From a virus: DNA of 40,658 nt. Position numbers and translations under genes: made by a program. Location of the stretch: positions 1-40,658 of the IMG/VR virus record IMGVR_UViG_3300032160_000019; one strand, written 5' to 3'. The notes beneath the pieces were generated by a model. It saw only the letters and a list, made by a program, of their open reading frames with translations. It made no database searches and was not told the origin of the DNA. Shown here piece after piece: positions 36,839-40,658 of the stretch; positions within the stretch are counted from its first letter, which is position 1; every line of letters starts with the position of its first letter.

Positions 36839-37039
36839 ATGGCACGACAGATCCAGAATGCCAACGCCGCGGCCGGTCCCGCGGCACGCGCCAACAGCCT
36901 GCAGGGTTATTCCAAGAACCTGTCCACAAACCCAGCCGGCAGCCAGGATAGGGCACGGCCGAACCTGCTGAATCGTGACGCCGAGATCGGCCGCGCCTAT
37001 GACGGCTGCGACGAGAACAAGACCCACGACTGCCCGTGA
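36839..37039 (+). CDS. Small basic protein before the capsid gene
   Basis: 66 residues, Asn/Ala-rich (IQNANAAAGPAARANSLQGY), starting 11 bp after the scaffold stop with GAGAGA upstream. Could be a minor capsid or head-stabilising protein. Unknown. Confidence 0.55.
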   Translation: MARQIQNANAAAGPAARANSLQGYSKNLSTNPAGSQDRARPNLLNRDAEIGRAYDGCDENKTHDCP

Positions 37040-37047
37040 AAGACAAA

Positions 37048-37133
37048 CTGTCCGCAGATGACGCAGATAAACATACAGATTTTTTAATTTAAAATTCATC
37101 TGCCTTTTCATCTGCCTTCTCATCTGCGGACAG
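37048..37133. repeat. CATCTGC-family inverted repeat before the capsid gene
   Basis: CTGTCCGCAGATGA (37048-37061) and TCATCTGCGGACAG (37120-37133) form a perfect 14-bp inverted repeat. The inner DNA is AT-rich and holds two further CATCTGC units 12 bp apart. It could be a terminator or stabiliser placed between scaffold and capsid, and it looks like an inserted intergenic repeat of a fourth family. From 37134 to 37186 there is only the leader with its AGGAGG site. Confidence 0.7.
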
Positions 37134-37186
37134 GCTCCGCCTTCCCCCCGTTCTTTCTCAATTCGTTTTTTCCAGGAGGCCCCTTC

Positions 37187-38563
37187 GTGGCCAACAATTT
37201 CGCTGCATTTTTCGAGACCCTGGTGGCCGGGGCCGATGAGTACAACAAGGCCAAGGTCGGGCGAACCGCGCTGCTTGATGCAGTCTACAAGGACGTCAAG
37301 CCCGAGGCCGCCCGCATCGGCAAGACGGTCGACGTCTATTTCCCCGATGTGGGACCGCTCCAGGCGATCAACAACGGCATCCTGACCGGCACCTCGGTCA
37401 ACCCGAATTACATCCCGTTGGTGTTCCAGACCCGGGCGGGTGCCGCGCTGCAGTTCCAGGACTTCGAGCAATGGCAGACCGCGGTCGACCTCGCTCAGAA
37501 GTTCTTCGACCCGCTCTATAAAAGGGCGCGTGAGTATCTCAACGGCCAGATCGCGGCGCTGATCACGCCCGCCAACTTCAACAGCAACGCTCCGATCGTC
37601 GGCGCTACGCAGGGTGAGGTCGTGGTAAACGACCAGCTCAACGCCTGGGGCGTGCTGGCCGACCAGAAGGTGCCGTTGGAAGACCGCGACAAGCTCCGGC
37701 TCATGGTCCACAACCAGGTCTATCGCAAGATGCTGGGCGACTCGGCTTGGGTGCAGGAAAGCTTGGTCAGCGCAGCGATCGCCTTCGAGGCCCGCCAGCA
37801 GGCCGACGTGGGCCATGCCTTCAACTTCCAGGTCGTCTGGGATCAGCAGATGCCGACCAGCTCGGGAAGCATCATCTACGGCCAGGTGACCGCGACTTAC
37901 AACTCGACCACGATTACCGGCCTGAACACGGCTTTCACGCAGCAACTCACTGCGGGTACGTCCTATCTCACGTTTGGCTGCGACGGCCAGGCCGTGAAGA
38001 CCCAGTACAAGGTCACTGCGATCAATTCCGACACCAGTTTGACGCTCGGTGCCGTGATCGGGTCTGGAACCCTGGCCAGCGGGTCGGTCACGACCACAGC
38101 CCGATCCATCACGAACTTGGCCGGCACGGTGAGCAGTTCGACCACGACCTTGACTGGTACAAACACGCTCTTCCTGACCCAACTGCAGGTCGGTCAGTGG
38201 GTGCACGATTCCGCAGTCAGTACTGCTTCGTCAGCCCCGGTCCAGATCGCCACCATCTCGAGCAACACGGCGGCCACGGTTGTCTCGGCGCCCACCACGG
38301 CGTTCAGCGGCTCGACCCTAACCGTCGACAGTTATACCAACCTGGCCCTGCACGAGTACGCCATCGCGCTGGCCCTGCGGCCGATCGCCACGCCGGACGA
38401 AGCCCGCAACGTCGTCGATGTGTCCTACATCGACCTGATGGGCATCCCCCTCCGCGTCATGGTGTCCTATGTCCATATCTACCAGGCCCTCTTCGTTACA
38501 GTCGACTTCGGTTACGCCCTCGGCGTCATCCGTCCCGACTTCGGCGTGATTATCCAGTCGTAG
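37187..38563 (+). CDS. Major capsid protein (P22-coat/HK97-fold type) with inserted beta domains
   Basis: 458 residues from GTG 37187 (AGGAGG 7 bp upstream). The N-terminal (1-225) and C-terminal (385-458) parts match P22-like coat proteins: PEAARIGKTVDVYFPDVG, then LALHEYAIALALRPI and LFVTVDFGYALGVIRP. Residues about 231-382 are an insertion of two beta modules of the fibre/decoration type (VTATYNSTTITGLNTAFTQQ and GTVSSSTTTLTGTNTLFL...). They would project from the capsid surface. The stop TAG (38561-38563) lies at the edge of repeat copy 10. Confidence 0.8.
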   Translation: MANNFAAFFETLVAGADEYNKAKVGRTALLDAVYKDVKPEAARIGKTVDVYFPDVGPLQAINNGILTGTSVNPNYIPLVFQTRAGAALQFQDFEQWQTAVDLAQKFFDPLYKRAREYLNGQIAALITPANFNSNAPIVGATQGEVVVNDQLNAWGVLADQKVPLEDRDKLRLMVHNQVYRKMLGDSAWVQESLVSAAIAFEARQQADVGHAFNFQVVWDQQMPTSSGSIIYGQVTATYNSTTITGLNTAFTQQLTAGTSYLTFGCDGQAVKTQYKVTAINSDTSLTLGAVIGSGTLASGSVTTTARSITNLAGTVSSSTTTLTGTNTLFLTQLQVGQWVHDSAVSTASSAPVQIATISSNTAATVVSAPTTAFSGSTLTVDSYTNLALHEYAIALALRPIATPDEARNVVDVSYIDLMGIPLRVMVSYVHIYQALFVTVDFGYALGVIRPDFGVIIQS

Positions 38564-38681
38564 TGGCGTCGCTCGCTGCGCTCGCTGGTGGCGAGTTGAG
38601 AGTGGCGAGAGAATCGAATTGTCTTCACTCGCCACTCTCAACTCGCAACTCGCCACTATTTGAGCCACTCGCCACTATTGA
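38562..38681. repeat. Heptamer element, copy 10
   Basis: AGTGGCGTCGCTCGCTGCGC, GAGTTGAGAGTGGCGAG, loop AATCGAATTGTCTTC, then inverted CTCAACT, CGCAACT and ACTCGCC units ending in ACTATT. The first 59 bp equal copy 8 except one base. It lies directly after the capsid gene and would form a strong hairpin at the end of its message. Confidence 0.9.
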
Positions 38682-38704
38682 GCAACTCTGGAGGTATTCC
38701 GACC

Positions 38705-39154
38705 ATGATCGTTTCCGGTACAGTAACAAGCCCTCCCGTTCAGGGCGTGACCGTGCAAGACCCGGCTGACACCAGCCCGCAGACGGGATTCAGCCCGGTT
38801 GGCCTGAATGGAAAGTGGATAGCATGGCCCAGTGACTTTGTCGCCACAGCGGCAAGCGTCACGACGACATCGACGGCCAGCACACCAACCGTGGACTGGT
38901 CGACCGCTGGGGTCTTTCCATTCACCATCACGGCGAACACGGTCTTTTCCTACACCAACGTCCAGATCGGACAGAGCATCACGCTGGTGCTGACTCAATC
39001 CTCGGTGTCGCAAGGAACGGGTACGTTCCCGACGGGGTCGGTCTTCGTCGGCGGTAGCAAGACATTGAGCACGGTAGCGGCTATCGACTCAGTGTCAATT
39101 CTCTGCACGGCGGTTGGCACTTATCTCTGTTCGCTTCTCAAGGCTTATGCTTGA
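38705..39154 (+). CDS. Fibre/decoration-like beta protein
   Basis: 149 residues, beta-rich. The C-terminal part (VDWSTAGVFPFTITANTVFS, QIGQSITLVLTQSSVSQG) is a fibre-type module common in phage tail proteins. A ribosome site GGAGG precedes ATG 38705. It could be a capsid decoration or fibre subunit. TGATG overlap with the glycosyltransferase gene. Confidence 0.6.
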   Translation: MIVSGTVTSPPVQGVTVQDPADTSPQTGFSPVGLNGKWIAWPSDFVATAASVTTTSTASTPTVDWSTAGVFPFTITANTVFSYTNVQIGQSITLVLTQSSVSQGTGTFPTGSVFVGGSKTLSTVAAIDSVSILCTAVGTYLCSLLKAYA

Positions 39155-40038
39155 TGCGACTTTCGATTCTCTTTCCGGTCAAGGACCGGACCAAGTTCTT
39201 GGCCCAGTCAATCGGCTCCGTGCTCGCGTGCCTCCCCGAACTGGAGAGGCACGCGGACTACGAGCTGATTCTGGGCGACAACGCCTCGACCGAGGATGTG
39301 GCCGGCGCTGCGCGCGACGTGTGCCCCTCGATCCGGGTCATCCGCCATGCCGAGGATCTCGGCATATTCGGAAACATGAATGCTTTGATTATGGCCTCTA
39401 CGGGCGACTGGATTCACGTCGTGCATGATGACGATTGGATCTTGCCAGGGTTCTACGCTCGGTTTCTCAAGGCTCTGGAAGAAGTTCCCGAAGCGGGTGT
39501 CGTGTCGATCCTACCACGCATCGTGAATGACGAGACCGGTCAAGAAGCAGCCATGCCGCGGTGGTTTGACCGCACTGGAATCCAGAAGCCAGACGCGATC
39601 CTGGCTCATCTCTACACGGGCACTTCGTTCTCCATAGTCGGGATGCTTGTTGCAAGGCCGGCCTACGACCGCGTGGGTCTCTTCGATCAGTCGATTCCGC
39701 ATTCGGCGGACTGGCAGAAGTGGAAGCAGCTCGCGGCCGCCGTCCCCTGGTTTTACTGCCCGGAATCCCTCTGTCGTTTCCGGTCGCACAAGGAATCGAT
39801 GACGTCGAGGTATCAATCGGCGGGCGACATTCCGAGCGACATCCGCCGGGCCATCGCGATGGATGTGGTGCCAGACCGGCTCCGGGAAATTCACCGCCTG
39901 GCCGTTATGGGCTGGGCATCCTCGATCGCCAATGACGCCAAGATCTATCTGGGTGAAGGAAACATCCCCCTGGCACGAATTTGCTTGACGGAAGCTTTCA
40001 ACATCCTTGCCCTGGTCGATTGTGACGCCCCCGGGTAG
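39154..40038 (+). CDS. Family 2 glycosyltransferase
   Basis: 294 residues from ATG 39154 (TTG 39151 is possible). GT-A features: LSILFPVKDRTKFLAQSIGS at the N-terminus, YELILGDNASTEDVAGAARD, and the metal-binding DxD in IHVVHDDDWILPGFY (residues about 87-101). The rest fits acceptor-binding parts (ESLCRFRSHKESMTSR). It is coupled to the fibre-like gene before it by 1 bp, so a virion protein may be its target. It is a different protein from the transferase at 6518. Confidence 0.8.
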   Translation: MRLSILFPVKDRTKFLAQSIGSVLACLPELERHADYELILGDNASTEDVAGAARDVCPSIRVIRHAEDLGIFGNMNALIMASTGDWIHVVHDDDWILPGFYARFLKALEEVPEAGVVSILPRIVNDETGQEAAMPRWFDRTGIQKPDAILAHLYTGTSFSIVGMLVARPAYDRVGLFDQSIPHSADWQKWKQLAAAVPWFYCPESLCRFRSHKESMTSRYQSAGDIPSDIRRAIAMDVVPDRLREIHRLAVMGWASSIANDAKIYLGEGNIPLARICLTEAFNILALVDCDAPG

Positions 40039-40053
40039 CCCCTCGTCTCCCGC

Positions 40054-40092
40054 ATTCACTCGCCACTCGCCACTCGCCACTCGCCACTATTC
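40054..40092. repeat. Heptamer element, copy 11 (half element)
   Basis: ATTCACTCGCCACTCGCC, four heptamer units in all, ending in ACTATT, with no forward arm. It lies in the gap between the glycosyltransferase and the zinc-ribbon gene. Confidence 0.85.
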
Positions 40093-40102
40093 CACTACCA
40101 TC

Positions 40103-40543
40103 ATGGCTATTCACGTCTGCGACGCCTGCGGAAACGTCTTGCACCTTGTTACGCCGATTGTCGCGGTTTGCCTGCACTGCGAGAGCGTGCGTTCGGTGAA
40201 TGTCCCACCGCCGGTCCCGATCCATGTACATCAATCGCCCCCTCAACCTCCTCCCGCATACCAGGAGACTGATGAGCTTGGATCAGAGACCGAGTGTCGC
40301 GCATGCGGCGGGCTCGAAAAAAAGCTGACTCCGATCATGGCTGTCTGCAGCGCATGCGGGGCTGTCCGCAGTCTGGTTGTGAAGCCGGTGCGCGATCTGG
40401 CGCGCGAGCAAACCGTGAATCGCGAACTCATCATGGTTGAGCAACAACTTCGCACTCGAGGTCTGCCGCGAACCGTGCGTGCCGAACTTATTGAACGACT
40501 GAGGCTGTTGAGAGCAGAAAAAGGAACCTTCGATGGGCGCTAG
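40103..40543 (+). CDS. Tandem zinc-ribbon protein
   Basis: 146 residues. Two copies of one zinc-ribbon unit: CDACGNVLHLVTPIVAVCLHC and CRACGGLEKKLTPIMAVCSAC, each followed by a VRS motif. A Pro-rich linker (VPPPVPIHVHQSPPQPPP) lies between. The C-terminal helix is basic (VNRELIMVEQQLRTRGLPRT). The unit duplication is recognisable in sequence. The last 11 bp overlap the tail-fibre start across the circular junction. Likely a zinc-binding virion or regulatory protein. Confidence 0.65.
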   Translation: MAIHVCDACGNVLHLVTPIVAVCLHCESVRSVNVPPPVPIHVHQSPPQPPPAYQETDELGSETECRACGGLEKKLTPIMAVCSACGAVRSLVVKPVRDLAREQTVNRELIMVEQQLRTRGLPRTVRAELIERLRLLRAEKGTFDGR

Positions 40544-40658
40544 ATTCAACCGCCAAGACGTCGTGCTGGGCGCACTTTCGGTGGGGACACCGGTGCCAGA
40601 GGATGTTATTGACGAAAGCGTCAATTCTGAGGGACTGCCAAACAATCCTGTTGATTGG
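40507..40658. repeat. Terminal direct repeat, right copy
   Basis: Equal to 1-152 except G at 40633 (A at 127). It contains the start of the tail fibre gene again (40533-40658, 42 codons), which is a duplicate of the assembly junction and not a second gene. Confidence 0.9.
40533..40658 (+). CDS. Partial duplicate of the tail fibre start (contig end)
   Basis: 42 codons of the tail fibre gene repeated because of the circular overlap, with one Glu-to-Gly change. It continues at base 27 of the window when the circle is closed. It should not be counted as a separate gene. Confidence 0.85.
   Translation, partial: MGARFNRQDVVLGALSVGTPVPEDVIDESVNSEGLPNNPVDW

Noticed and set aside
36824-38206. Long minus-strand open frame of 460 codons over the capsid gene
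   Set aside because: Antisense to the well-supported capsid gene; composition (Arg, Asp, Gly) typical of an antisense shadow.

Overview
The window is one complete, circularly assembled genome of a temperate tailed phage (long-tailed, siphovirus-like), about 40.5 kb. Bases 1-152 recur at 40507-40658 with one mismatch, so the ends join. The hallmark genes are a large terminase, an SPP1-like portal, a scaffold, an HK97-fold major capsid protein, a tail tube protein, a tape measure protein and a baseplate hub. The sequence is GC-rich. It carries several families of short tandem and inverted repeats, above all a GTGGCGA/GTTGCGA heptamer element, of a kind I associate with planctomycete chromosomes (Isosphaeraceae/Gemmataceae-like). 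A planctomycete host is therefore likely, but it is an inference.

Layout, read around the circle. (1) 28.0-40.5 kb and on through the junction to 15.99 kb, plus strand: an orphan DUF4118 membrane protein, a phage sigma factor with a structured leader, small membrane proteins, terminase, an Acb2/Tad1-like anti-CBASS protein, portal, scaffold, capsid, a glycosyltransferase, fibres and LamG adhesin, connector and tail tube, a second glycosyltransferase, a tail-morphogenesis/zincin fusion, tape measure, hub and distal tail proteins. (2) 16.07-18.37 kb, minus: an integrase and four small genes, next to a tRNA-Arg(CCG) 3'-half that is a good attP candidate. (3) 18.76-23.95 kb, minus: an early/replication operon with a DnaB-N/DUF3987 primase-helicase-type protein, zinc ribbons and small proteins, read from a strong sigma70-like promoter at 24.03 kb. 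(4) 24.15-26.23 kb, plus: a divergent early operon led by a ribbon-helix-helix protein. (5) 26.66-27.70 kb, minus: a short FimB-like recombinase and a GIY-YIG nuclease, ending at three tandem terminators. (6) A minus-strand island at 35.70-36.14 kb inside the head genes: a ribbon-helix-helix gene and a partner, with their own promoter and a perfect 16-bp operator-like palindrome.

The most unusual signal is the heptamer element, present at 11 loci. Its period of 7 means that all three frames read the same heptapeptide cycle (VASGEWR, or SPLATRH on the other strand) and none has a stop. It lies in frame inside at least three genes and forms the tail of a fourth. At five other genes its 5' edge overlaps or abuts the TAG stop codon. 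Two copies share a 59-bp segment with one mismatch. It behaves like a coding-tolerant palindromic repeat, comparable in principle to Rickettsia palindromic elements or cyanobacterial heptamer repeats, but carried by a phage. I recognised no endolysin, DNA polymerase or CI-type repressor.
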